Positions 46,951 to 59,000 of a stretch of 64,000 nucleotides of DNA are shown piece after piece (within the stretch, counting starts at the first letter, position 1; every line of letters starts with the position of its first letter). The stretch comes from Vigna angularis (Eukaryota > Streptophyta > Magnoliopsida > Fabales > Fabaceae), in the NCBI RefSeq assembly GCF_016808095.1, contig NC_068975.1:19103501-19167500 (forward strand), read 5' to 3'. The notes under the pieces are model-generated. The model was given only the letters and a program-made list of their open reading frames with translations. It had not been told where the DNA came from and made no database searches. The position numbers and the translations under genes were made by a program.

Positions 46951-47949
46951 GTTAGAACCGAACAACAGAATAATCATGTTTTGACAAAATCAATAGGGGT
47001 GAATTGGTTTCTTAAACAAAATTGTGCTTTTAAAAAATTTTCCCTTTTTAAAATCTGACTTTACAATTAAAATTGATTTATTTTTAAATAATAACAATAA
47101 AAATAAAGAGTATAGGGAAAGAAACATTTGCACAAGTAATTTTATACTGATTCAGATTAAAAAGATTCTACATCTAGTTATTAATCTCTCTAAAGAAAGA
47201 TTAACCAATCACTAAAATAAACCACAACTTACAATCACAAATCACATACAAGATAGTTTAAGTTTATAAAACACCTCTCTAGAAGACATAAGAGATGAAC
47301 AACACTTTCCTTTAATCACACAAGGAATGAAACACCTCATTTGAGTTACACAAAGGATGAACAACTTTTCCTAGCAAGAACATCACTCAAGAACACACTT
47401 AGTAAAAGTTATTGCTCTACCCACACTAGGTCTTACAAAACCTCTTTTAACAAACATAGAGAGTTTCTTTGGCAATCACAACTCTAAACCTTTGAATGAA
47501 AAGTTGTTTTAGAAACTAGGTTTAGCCAAAATATATAGACTCTCTCTTCTGAAAATTAGGTCAAAAAACTTAAAAGTCAAGCCATAATTGTAAATAATAA
47601 TTAATTATTTTAAGAGATAATAAATTATTACATAACTTTTTTCTCAATGTGATAATCGATTACCAGAAGATGATAATCGATTAGGAAAATGATACTTGAA
47701 CAACCTCTTTTGACAACATTTAGACATGAGACATGTGTCTAAATGGAAGTGGTCCACGTGGAAAATCAAAAAGCAAATGAAATATGACGTGGAAAGGGGG
47801 TGGGCAGGGTTTTCAAGTTGCGTTTCAAATTTCAAATTCATTTGGAAGAATTGTAGAGAGAGAAGCGCGAAGGTTGAGAGGGAGAGTGTGACCTGCAGAG
47901 AGAGGCCGAGAGAGTTGGAGAAAGGGAGTTCGAGAGAGAGAGAGGTCCG

Positions 47950-48280
47950 ACGGAGTGCTTGCAGGGATGCTGCCGGACAACGTTGAAGGCCGTGTCGGAG
48001 CTATTCAACCCCTCCAGCCGGTTCCGATTCACGACCGTCGTAGCTCCGACGTTGGCCAACGAAGCGAAGACGGCATCGTCTTCCGTCCGGCCCAACGAAC
48101 TAGGGGCGCGTTCAAGGTCTCGCTTCGTCCCACCTGCTTCCGTCCCTGTCCCGGAGCATCGCCGGAGTGCCGCCGGAGTGTCGACTGTTCGGTGGACGAA
48201 AAAGAGGGGTTTAGGTTTAGGTTTCTTTCCCATTTGGGGAGGTTTAGGTTTTGGTTTCTTTCCCATTTTCATGTATTGAA
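47950..48280 (+). pseudogene. GC-rich coding-like segment in the Mutator-like arms
   Basis: Two overlapping frames stay open through the left arm and, on the minus strand, through the right arm (50110-49830). One reads TLKAVSELFNPSSRFRFT, then APTLANE, with closely related wording in both arms (differences such as TTVVAPT/TVAAAPT). I do not recognise the donor. Base composition and conserved wording suggest a captured exon, but the strand and frame are uncertain. Confidence 0.4.
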
Positions 48281-48499
48281 CTCAGTCTCTTTGAAATTTT
48301 CTAGTTGAATCTGTTTCTCCACTCAAGTTTCTTATTCATTTTACGCTTTAATTGTTCATTGTGCTGCAAGTTTTACTGTTCATCATCTCTTTCACACTGC
48401 CATGGTAGGATTTTATTGTTCATGCTTGCTTTCAGTCGCTGGTTCCATTCAAGTTTGTGTTTCTGGGTTTGCGTTTTATGCTTAAGTTTAATTTGTGCA

Positions 48500-48662
48500 T
48501 GAACGTTCGGTCATACTATGCGTTTTATGTTTCCATTCAAATTTTGATGTTTCAGTCTAAGCGTTCGGTTTTGATGTTTTAGACTGAGCGTTCGGTTTTG
48601 GTGTTTTAGTAATTTAATATATTTATTTTATTGTATTTTCCTAATAAAAAGAAAAAAATAAA

Positions 48663-48695
<33 letters not shown>

Positions 48696-49455
48696 CAAAA
48701 AACAACGTTCTTCCTCGACCGTGCGCGTTCAGCTCCTTCCCCTTGAATGAAACCGTTCGTCCTCTGTTGCAATGTCTCAGACCGTTCGTCCTCGTTCGGC
48801 TCCTCCCCTGCATGCTCAACCGATCGTTATTTATTGACCAATATCTTCACCGTTCGGTAAGATGTTAATCTGGTACCGTTCGGTCAAACCTGTTAACGTT
48901 GGTTTCGGAAGTTCAATTGATACTGTACGGTTAAGTGAGATTTTAGATATCGTTCGATCAAGCTTTGATTTATGCGGTTAAGTGTTGATGCAGTATTGGT
49001 CGGTCATGTGTTAAGTTTTGACCATTCGACCATGATTCTAGACGATCGTCAAGAACGCTATGTGTTCAACCAAGACTCAAAACGTTCGTCCTAGTTGTGT
49101 CAGAGAGCTTTAACTTTCGATCTTGGTTCTGTTTTAATGCTTGTGAGCGTTCGTTCTTAATTTCGATTCTTAGGTTTGAATTTTAAGGGTCCGGTTTTGT
49201 GTTCTCAGGTAACGAGCGTTAGCGTTCGATCTTGGCATGTGTTAGTGATTGTTTGCGTTCGACCTGGATCGGAGTGTACCTTTTGAACGTTCGGTCTGTG
49301 TGTTAGTGAGTGTTAGAGCGTTCGGTCGTGTAATGTGAACGGTCGTTCATTTTCGTAGCGTTTCCCGTATTGTGCGAGCGTCCAAAAAGTAGTGGTGTCT
49401 GACACTAACCGCGTTCGGTCGTGTAATGTGAACGGTCGTTCGTTTTCGGTAGCGA
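48500..49455. repeat. loop of the Mutator-like element, rich in CGTTCGGTC words
   Basis: About twenty CGTTCG(G/T/A)-type words are scattered through the loop. One 44-bp segment starting GCGTTCGGTCGTGTAATG is present twice in direct orientation (49319 and 49411). A (TA)n run lies at about 48664-48687. No ORF of note. Confidence 0.65.
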
Positions 49456-50655
49456 ACGCTCAGTCTAAAACACCAAAACCGAACGCTTAGGCTGAAACAT
49501 CAAAATTTGAATGGAACCATAAAACGCATAGTATGACCGAACGTTCATGCACAAATTAAACTTAAGCATAAAACGCAAACCCAGAAACACAAACTTGAAT
49601 GGAACCAGCGACTGAAAGCAAGCATGAACAATAAAATCCTACCATGGCAGCGTGAAAGAGATGATGAACAGTAAAACTTGCAGTACAATGAACAGTTAAA
49701 GCGTAAAATGAATAAGAAACTTGAGTGGAGAAACAAATTCAACTAGAAAATTTCAAAGAGACTCAGTTCAATACATGAAAATGGGAAAGAAACCAAACCC
49801 TAAACCTCCCCAAATGGGAAAGAAACCTAAACCTAAACCACTCTTTTTCGTCCACCAAACAGTCGACACTCCGGCGGCACTCCGGCGATGCTCCGGCGGT
49901 GAATGCAAAGGTCCGGCACAGGGAGGGAAGCAGGTGGGACGAATCGAGACTCAGAACGCGCCCCTAGTTCGCTGGGTTGGAGGGAAGACGATGTCGCCTT
50001 TGTTTCGTTGGCCAACGTCGGAGCTGCGGCGACCGTGAATCGGAACCGGCTGGAGGGGTTGAATAGCTCCGACACGGCCTTCAACGTTGTCCGGCGGCAT
50101 TCCGGCAAGCACTCCGTCGGACCTCGACCTCTCTCTCTCGCTCGAACCCCCTTTCTCCAACTCTCTCGGCCTCTCTCTGTCTAGGTCACAGCCTCCCTCT
50201 CAATGTTCGCGCTTCTCTCTCTACAATGTTCGAAATGAATTTCAAATTTCAAACACAACTTCTAAACCTGCCCGCCCCTTGCCACGTCAGATTTCGAATG
50301 CTTTTTCATTAAAAACGTGGACCGCTCACATTTAGACACATGTCCCGTGTCTAAATGTTGTCAAATGAAGTTGTTCAAGTATCATTTTCCAATCGATTAT
50401 CACATAGACTTTCCTAAAAATTGTTTTATTTATGTAATAATTAGTTACCATAAATAATAGTCAATTATCACATAAACTATTCCAAAAATTATGAATCTAT
50501 TTGGATAATCACATAACATTTTTTAATCATTTAAAACTTTCTTGAGTGATATTGTATAAGGTTGCTTTGCGACTATATGAACTAAGTCCTACGCACAATT
50601 TATTCATAACAAGACTTGTTACAAAAACTTAATTTCTAAATGCACTAAACTTATA

Positions 50656-51389
50656 ATTTCTATAGAAAGTAAAGAGATATATATTCATTTTTTTTATTAT
50701 ATAAAATGGTTTCACATTACATAAAATGTATAGTTTTTTTTTTATCTTTTAAACTTAGGTTGGACTTTTTGTTTCAATGTATATCATTTTCTTAAAGAAA
50801 TTGGTATTATTTTGCCAATGACTGAACAAATTTGTCCATTAAGACTAGATGCATTTAATACGTGAATGATAGAAGAAATACATGCAATGGGTAAAAAGGA
50901 CAAAAGCGGAAAATTTGAAAAAATTGAAAAAAAAATTAAATAATTTAGAAATGATGAAGATAAGCCCCAAAATATAGTTACAAATATTGAGAGGTTGTTT
51001 GAGCAGTGTTACATTGTCATAGAAGAGTTAGTAGAAATTATAAACATGTCATTTAGTGAATATGTGGATAAGATAAAATCCATAAAGTATACCATGTGTA
51101 TTTTGTTATATGTAACAAGTAAAATTAGGAAAAGGAAAAATGAGGAAAAACACATAGAAGAATCAGAAAATATAATAGTTAATTACTAGGTAGAAATAGA
51201 TTACCAAAACTAAAAAAATAGAGTAATTGGGACAATTAAAACATTCAATCCACATATGAAGGATTATGTGTGAGCAGGATCTAATATATAGTTATTGTGT
51301 TATGGAGAGAATAGGAGATTCTAATTCAACATCAAGATATACTTGAGGATCATTGGTTAGAGTTGCTCACTACTATGGAACTGAAGTTG
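50656..51389. other. AT-rich part of duplicated block B
   Basis: It matches 35820-36530. No gene is seen. Confidence 0.5.
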
Positions 51390-52770
51390 GCTATTTTGTT
51401 GGACACTAAGGGTGTTTTTTCCATCCTTGATGGGTTACACCTACACAATCACAAGATCACTCTATTCCTTTTTGACTAGTACTAGACCTATCAAAGTCAG
51501 ACCTTACAAGTATCAACATAGTCAAAAGAAACAAATTGTCAGACCTTACAAGTATCAACACAGTCAAAAGCAATTGAGACAATGGTCCAAAACATGTTAG
51601 ATGAGGGGATTGTCATCCCTAACACAAGTCATTTCTCTTCTTAGATCATTCTTGTCAACAAGTAAGATGGAGCACATAGATTTTGTATTGATTACCAAGC
51701 CCTTAATGTTATAACAGTTAAGGACAAATTTTCTAATCCCATAATTGATGAACTTAGATGAACTATTTAGCCCTCAATTCCTCTCAAAGGTGGACTTAAG
51801 ATCGGGTAATCATCAAATATTGATGAAACTAGTGGATTGGTAAAAACCGCCTTCAAAACACATCAAGGTCATTATGAGTGACTTTTATGTCATTTGGCCT
51901 TACAAATACCCCTACAACATTTCAAAGTTTAACGAATGAAGTGTTCAAAGGACTCTTAAAGAAATTTGTCCTTGTTTTTTCCAATGATATTCTTATTTGG
52001 TGTTATTTTTGGTAGTGAGTTAAAATTGGTCATTCGGCTCCATCCATCACAAGTTGAGTCAATCTAATTAGACTCACTTATTGACCAACAAAAAATAATT
52101 GAATTTGACCCAGTTCTTCAAGAGTTAGTGAATTAAACAGGTTGATTCACTTAATTATAAGTTTTTTTTAATTCCAAAAAAATAACAATTTTTTTCTAAT
52201 AAATTTTAGTCCAAAATGATGTTGAATTCTGAAGCAATTCGAAAAAATACAATACAATTCAAAATCAATATAAACTACAAATATAATCTTAAAGCAGCAT
52301 AAAAAAAGAAAAATTGGGTAGGTTTGTGAACCAACCCGCTCACCACGAGTTCAATTCTAATGAATTGAGTTTTTAGTGGGTCGTGCTCAAAATTTCAATT
52401 TTTTTCCAATCCAATTCAATTTGAATATGTGGTGAGCTAAGTTGACTCACCGTTCCAATCCATTTTAACAGTACTACTTCTTGCAATATATATGGATCAT
52501 TTACAAGTAGTTGTGCAACTACTTCAACAACATCAAATGTTCGTTAAGTTATCAAAATGGTTTTCTTGGAGTGCAAGAGGTTAACTACCTGGGTCAAATT
52601 GTCTCGGGTAGTAGAGTGTCCATGAAGTAAGGTAAGGTACAAGCAGTTACACAATGGCCTATTTCTACTAACCTTAAGGTTAGTTGAGAGGTTTTTAGGA
52701 CTTTTGAGATATTATAGGACGTTTATAAAAGGGTATGTCTCTATAGCAACACCTCTCTTATAAAACTTTT
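51390..52770 (+). pseudogene. decayed gypsy reverse transcriptase
   Basis: The plus strand reads, with stops, PIKVRPYKYQHSQK, then [43 protein letters not shown], then FVKLSKC and RYYRTFIKGYVS. A duplicated RPYKYQHSQK segment (51498 and 51540) and an AT-rich insertion (52009-52469) interrupt it. Confidence 0.85.
52009..52469. mobile_element. possible MITE inside the gypsy RT
   Basis: The RT reading is broken by about 460 bp of AT-rich DNA with loosely inverted ends (GAGTTAAAATTGG on the left; reversed GTTAAAATGGATTGG on the right). The subterminal words CCAACCCGCTCACCACGAG and GTGGTGAGCTAAGTTGACTC resemble hAT-type MITEs that I recall from legumes. No exact target duplication was found. Confidence 0.4.
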
Positions 52771-52771
52771 A

Positions 52772-53767
52772 GGCTTTGTTCACTTGGAGGAGATGATTTG
52801 AGGGAGAGTAGGTGGATGGATTTGAGGGTAAATTTTTTGTTATTTATTTGAGTGAATTTGGAGGTGAGTGAGAGTGAATTTGAAGGTAAAGTTTGTAAAA
52901 ATTAGTGTAAGATTTGACTGATGTAACAGATAAAAAAATTGTTTAATTAGTAGAAATTGAAAATTACTAAAAGACCCCTAGTTAATAAAGTAATATAAAA
53001 TGATAATTGTTAATAATATATTTAATTGTAAAAATGTCTATAAAGAAAAAAAAATTAAAATTAATTATTAAAATTAATTTTAAAAATTTATAATTTAGTA
53101 AAATGAAATAAGAAAACAAAATTGATGAGCATAGAAGTAAGCAGATGCTTGCTCTACAAGATAAAAAAGAACAATAATTGAGTAACTAATTACACTAACA
53201 TTAAAGTCATCTCAACCAAGTAAAATGCTTAAAATGATAAAACTAGGCAAAGTATCTACGAGTTGAAATGATAGAAATGAATATATTAAAAAAACATACA
53301 AAAACAAAAGTCTAATGCATGAGATTCACATCTTGGAATCGAATACATGATCTGGGAATCAAATACGAGTTTCCTATATAATGGGGGAATTGAATACAGG
53401 AACATTGGAACCAAATACGAGTTCCTTTGTTTTTGTTCACAAGCTTAGAACCGAATATAGGCATTCTTGGAATCGAATATGTGTGAGTCAAATTTCATTT
53501 TTCTTCATCTTCTTCAGCTTCAAACACTCGAACACTCGAATAACATTAATATTATCGTGGTATTTTACAAATAGTTGAGAACACATATGACATTTCGTTG
53601 TAATTCACTGCAAATTCGAACAACATAACGAGATGGATAAAATCAGGATATCTTGCAAATCAACGCAGTTCAATATTCGCAAATCAAAACCAAACAAATA
53701 GAAATAATCTTGCAAATCATTCCTTCTCTTTTCTCTTTAACCGTGTTTTTCTCACGTGAACACAACC
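52772..53767. mobile_element. PIF/Harbinger-like non-autonomous element (996 bp)
   Basis: The ends are GGCTTTGTTCAC on the left and, reversed, GGTTGTGTTCAC on the right. They are flanked by TTA on both sides (52769-52771 and 53768-53770). The corresponding place in block A (near 36620, ACTTTTAAAGAAGG) is uninterrupted, giving an empty site. There is no transposase. Internally, about six GGAATCGAATAC-like words occur at 53334-53480. Confidence 0.75.
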
Positions 53768-53990
53768 TTAAAAAATAACGACCTTCATTAGATCCTATTA
53801 AGGAAGAATAAAAAATTTAGCATTTGATATTTAGACCCTTCCTGTGATTAAGCACACATGTTGCATATAAACTTGTGTTCCTATCAGAAGTAAGAATTCA
53901 TCTACTTTTCATTCTTCTCGATTGAAACTTTGCAAGGGAGATCATAATTTTCCCTATGCTTCCTTGTCTATTGTCACACTGACACAACTT
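53768..53990 (+). pseudogene. continuation of the decayed gypsy pol after the Harbinger-like element
   Basis: It matches 36625-36800, including the stretch reading SRLKLCKGDHNFPYASL at the integrase tail. Confidence 0.7.
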
Positions 53991-55700
53991 CAGTCATTCT
54001 GTTGGTATTCTAAAGATTTCTATGGTCATTCTTAAATATAATTTTATTTGTTAAGCTATTTTTATTATTTTCTTAAGAGAATTCAAAATGTTAAATATTT
54101 TTTTAATGGTTGTGTACAACTTTTAAATTTTTCGTAACTTTTTACCAACGAGTTAATTAATAAATAGATAAATGTACATTTCTTTGCACACTATATTTTT
54201 CTTTTGCATTACTATAAATATGAAAATTTTCTCTTATAAAATAATCATTTTTACATTGTACAATTTAAAAGCCATTTTCTACTTTTTAAATTATGTAATT
54301 CAAAAATCATTTCTAAGTTTCCATTTACAAATCAATTTTGATTCTTGAATTGTTCAATTCAAAGTTTTTTATTTTTATTTTTGAAGTATATAATTTAAAT
54401 TTGTTGTATGAAAAAAAAAAGCTTTCAAATTTTATAATTCAAAAATTATTTTTTGAACGAAAAAAAAAGGTTTTTGCATTGCACAATTAAAAGGTCAATT
54501 TTTCATAAAAAAAAAAATTCTTAAATTGAGTTGTGTAGTCTAAAAAATTATTGTAAATCAAGACTATATTTGTGTTGTTAACATCAAAACCATGTTAATT
54601 GTAATTAAGTAATTAAGGGACGTGATTAAGATGGATAGTAATAAGTGTTAATTACAATTAATATCTTACTTCAAAGATATTAATCCGTGATTAATATCGG
54701 TAATTGCAAGTATAAAGCCGAGTAGATAAACAATTGAAAAAATATCAGTTAAGTATATGAAATTTTGTCTGTGACTTCTACTTTCTCCACCATGTCACCT
54801 CCATATTTTTTTAAAGTTTCAATTTTGTCCTTTTTCTTTGTCATTTCAAGTTATACATTTCTGATTATTTTTTCCATAATTTATTATCCGAAATAATATG
54901 AATAGTGATAATTAAATAGTTTTAAAATGAACATTCCATTCTTTTACAACTGTTAAGGGTTGATTTCAGCATATTTTTAATAGTTAAGAGGACTTCTTTA
55001 AAGTATTTCTTTGTTCTTATTCTTTGTCTTTAGTTTATTTTCAGATTCTCTTGTAAAACTCTTAGTTTTTGTAAATGTGTTAAAAAGGTACTTTTAGAGT
55101 AATTTTTGGTCTAATATATCTGGAGTCATCAGTTGTAGTCTAGTATAGTATTATTTTGGTTTTAAATGGTAATTCAAAATTTTCAGTTTGACTAATTTTT
55201 GTGCTATGAATTGTGATGCAGTGAACTTGAGAGAGTTTGAAGAGGTAGAAGCTTGCACAAGGTTGACTGAACCTGTGATAGTAGGTTGCCAATGAAGAAA
55301 GGAAGCTCAACCAGTCAATTATGACTCACAACTGGCTGTTACACTTGGCATAAGTGACCTTGGAAGTTGTAAATCTACGTGGCAGAGGAGGTGACCTGCT
55401 ATAACAGGTTGGAAGTTGGCTGGATAGTTTTGCTTAAGAGGAATGACCTGTTGCAGCATGGAATTAGAAGAGCTGAAGACTTGTTTTACCTAGGAGCTTA
55501 TAATAACCTGGAACACACCATTCGTTTACTCTTTACAATTTTTAGTTCTTAGTTTTTCTGGGTTTTGGGAGAAGTTTGTGCTGTGAAGTTAATAACCAAG
55601 ATTTTGAGTTTCTACATTTTAATTCATGCTCTAAGCATTGCATTGTCATTTCTATATTTGAATCATGTTTGCATTGTTAATTTTGTTATTGAATTCATTT
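53991..55700. other. AT-rich intergenic stretch
   Basis: No gene, RNA or known repeat is recognised. 55215-55510 is less AT-rich, with repeated GACCTG(T/C)T and AGGTTG words, but is not open in any frame. Confidence 0.45.
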
Positions 55701-56023
55701 TTCCAAATTTGTACCAACTGTGGTGTTAGGTTTTCCAGTGTAGGTATAATTGGGGATTCATTCTGCATTTGTTGGAAGCACTTTTCGCCCTCTTATTCAT
55801 TATCTGGAACATGTTATTCCGTATACTGCTATATTACCACCATTCAACACCATGCAAAACATTCAATTTTATAACTTTAAACAAACTACTCCAATGAGAA
55901 CTTTATCTACCAAAACATTTCCCACATATACCACAAGAAAAACCCTAACATCACCACGCACTTCTCCCTTTTCCCACCCTCAATTATGTGATCTATATTG
56001 CCCTACATCTATGTTCTACCTCT

Positions 56024-59000
56024 TTACCTTTGTAATGAATTCAATCTAAAACTTGTTGCATCTGTTCTAGTTTTCTTATTCTTTGGAAGAGGTAGACTAT
56101 CCATATCAAATGGACTAGAAGAACTAGAACTGGAACTGGAACTTGAACTAGAAGAGGAATCATCACTATCTAAGCCCTTCAAGACATTCGCATCCAATTT
56201 GGGCGAAGAAACAAATTTCCTTTTCAGATTCCCAATGCTTGAAGTCAATCCTGTCTTTTTCTGGAATGCTGCTGCTGCTGAACTTTGATGGTCATTACCA
56301 GTCTCCTTGTCCAATGTTGCTTCATCTTCATCATTTCCTATAATAATAGCATCCTCAATTTTCCCCAATTCTGGCATAACAGAGAGATATGTTAGTTCTA
56401 CACAATAGTATATTAATCAACAAAAAAAACATCTTATTTTACAGAATTTATAGAAAGTTCAGCATTTGGATCCATGAGTAATTGAAGATCAACTTATTTT
56501 ACACAACTTCAGCAATCAAACCACGAGCAGAACATCTGAAAGATAAAATATGCACAATCCTCTGACATAATAATGAATCTTTGTTTTTCCACACTCATTT
56601 CATATGGCCATATCCATGGAAGGATGACCATGAACAAGAGGAATGAACTACTAATAAGGTGATTACGAAAAATGACCACCAAGTAGGACCGGAATTCACT
56701 AAAGATATAAACTGAAGATAAACCAGTCAATAGCTGGAGTATTGACCAAGCTAGGTAAAGTAAGGGATGATGGCAAATGGCCATAGAAGAGTTACAAAGA
56801 GAATTTAATGCCCCCGTTACTTCAGAAACCAAATTGAAACTATTTTCCTCTTTTATCTCATCAAACATTCAAATAACCACAATCACTGTTACAAAAACGT
56901 GACCCACGTAATACTGTTCACTTCACTGTAGTTATTTTCATTAAACCTTAACAATTGAATAGGTATAAATAGGATATTGAGCCAAGTACAAATAATAAAA
57001 ACTAAAAACAAAATATAACTTACTCACAATAAAAACAACTACTTAATTTATCTTTATCTTATATTAACAAAATAAAATAATATTGCACCTAAATAAATGT
57101 AAAATCAAAACTACCTATCCCTATTTTATTTCTATCAAAATCAAACTAAATATTACCATACTCAATCTAATAAAATAGGATTCAAACAAAATTATTAAAA
57201 AATCCCTAAAATTTAAGTATATCCCAACAAAACTCCCTCAAACTTAAATTTTGCATCCTTTATTTGGCTAACCATGTGCATCACCCCGCATCAAGCTTGC
57301 TTCTTTCAACTAGATTTGGATTCTTCTTTTTCCTTATGACCCTCTTGTTTTTTACCTTGGTTGACTTTTTTAATGCTTTGGACGATTTGTTCTTTGTTCT
57401 GCCTATCTTCTCAATAACCTCGACCTTCTTACTTATGACCTTAGATAATTTCTCAACAATCTCGGTCGACTTCTTCATTTTGTCTGAAATTTTACTCATC
57501 ATATTTTTTGCTATCTTAGTATTCGAGCTTTTTGTACCCGGGTTCTTCTCAACATCTTTATCTTCCTCTTTCCCATTTTCATCTGGTTCAAGAACACTGA
57601 ATGTTTCCTCCTCCTTGTCAATAACAGCCTTCTTCAGCTCCTCAAGCTCAACCCTCTATTTATTCATAATCTCATTAGCATCATTCAGAAGCCTCCCTAT
57701 TCGCTGAATCTCTTCATCTTTTTGTCTGAATTTATTCTCCAGCTTTGCCTTCTCCATATTTGTCGCATCATTTTTACCGATATCACTTCATCTATTGTTG
57801 GGACTGAGCTCTCCATGTTCACACTCTCTGCATCTGAGCTCTTTGCCATTAACAAGATTCCACACTCTTTGCCATTAACAAGATTCGTCATCATCACAAA
57901 GCTCGCCTAGACAGTAGGCGTGAAGGAGAAGGAGAAGGAGCGAACCTTGTTCTCATAATAAATTTTGCCATGTCAAAAACTCTTAATTTAAAAAAAAAAA
58001 TCCACATAATAAAACACTTTTACATCAGTGTTGACCACGTCATCTCATTTTAACGCGTATGTGAAAACTTAACGGACATGGCTTAATTGGCTTAATTTTT
58101 CAAATATTTGGACCAAATTGAGACAATTTGCAAATATATGAACCCAATTGACACAGTTGAAAAAACGATGACCCACTTGAGATTCTCAAACTAATATTTC
58201 CCAAACTAATATAAGGACGATCTGAGGGTTTAAACCTAATAAAAACTAAAAACTAAATTAATTGTCTCACAATAAAAACAACTACTTAATCTATCTCTAT
58301 CTTATATCAACAAAATAAAATAACACTACACCTAAATAAATGGAAAATCAAAACTACCTATCCCTATTTTATCTCTATCAAAATCAAACTAAATGTTACC
58401 AAACTCAAACTAATAAAATAAAATTCAAAAAAAATTATTAATAAAGCCCTAAAATTTAAGTTTATCCTAACTGTTAGATATATTATCTTTATTTTATATT
58501 TATTTTTTATTTTTAATTAGTTTGTTATTATTTCTTATTTGTATTTTGGGCTTAATCCATATTTCTTTTGTTAGAAGTGGACTTTAAGCCTAACTCAACC
58601 CCACAAAATCAACTTGTAGGGTGAGGTTTGCACCCACTTATAAAGTATGAATTGACCTTATCTCTAGTCGATGTGGGACTTCCAACACACCCCCTTACGC
58701 CGAGGTATATACATCTCGAGCGTGGGATTAGACATTTTTAATGGGTGGTCCGATAGTGGCCCGATAGCGGGTGGAACAATATGCCCAACAAACAACAAAT
58801 TATCGCTAGGATAGACTCTAACCATGACTCTGATACCATGTTAGAAGTGGACTTTAAGCCTAACTCAACCCTACAAAACCGGCTTGTAGGGTGAGGTTTA
58901 CACCCACTTATAAACTATGAATTGACCTTATCTCTAGTCGATGTGGGACTTCCAACATCTTCTATCATAAATAAAGGATCCTATGTGTATATTCAACACA

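Larger units (their letters stand above)
47684..50390. mobile_element. 2.7-kb Mutator-like element with long inverted arms
   Basis: The ends are GGAAAATGATACTTGAAC and its reverse. The 9-bp target duplication AATCGATTA (47675-47683 and 50391-50399) is typical of Mutator-like elements, and 35413-35421 in block A is the empty site. The arms (about 47684-48608 and 49458-50390) are inverted copies of each other over about 0.93 kb with small indels; the loop is about 0.85 kb. The arms contain GC-rich sequence (about 47950-48240 and 49790-50110) unlike the AT-rich surroundings, probably acquired host sequence. No transposase is visible. Confidence 0.85.
46950..50655 (-). mobile_element. copia LTR split by a Mutator-like element (block B)
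   Basis: LTR parts are 46950-47683 and 50391-50655. On the minus strand the LTR ends ...CGGTTCTAACA at 46950, followed by a degenerate primer site, so this is a 5' LTR. Its start is deleted compared with the copy at 35753. GATAATCGATTA palindromes occur on both sides of the insertion, and the insertion itself is in one of them. Confidence 0.75.

Noticed and set aside
56509..56868. 119-codon minus-strand frame with membrane-like composition
   Set aside because: It lies in the intron of gene copy 2. The matching intron segment of copy 1 (about 44870-45190) does not keep it open, so it is not conserved as coding.
57264..57707. 147-codon plus-strand hydrophobic frame
   Set aside because: It is the antisense of the captured Lys/Glu-rich coiled-coil fragment, with no start or promoter context.
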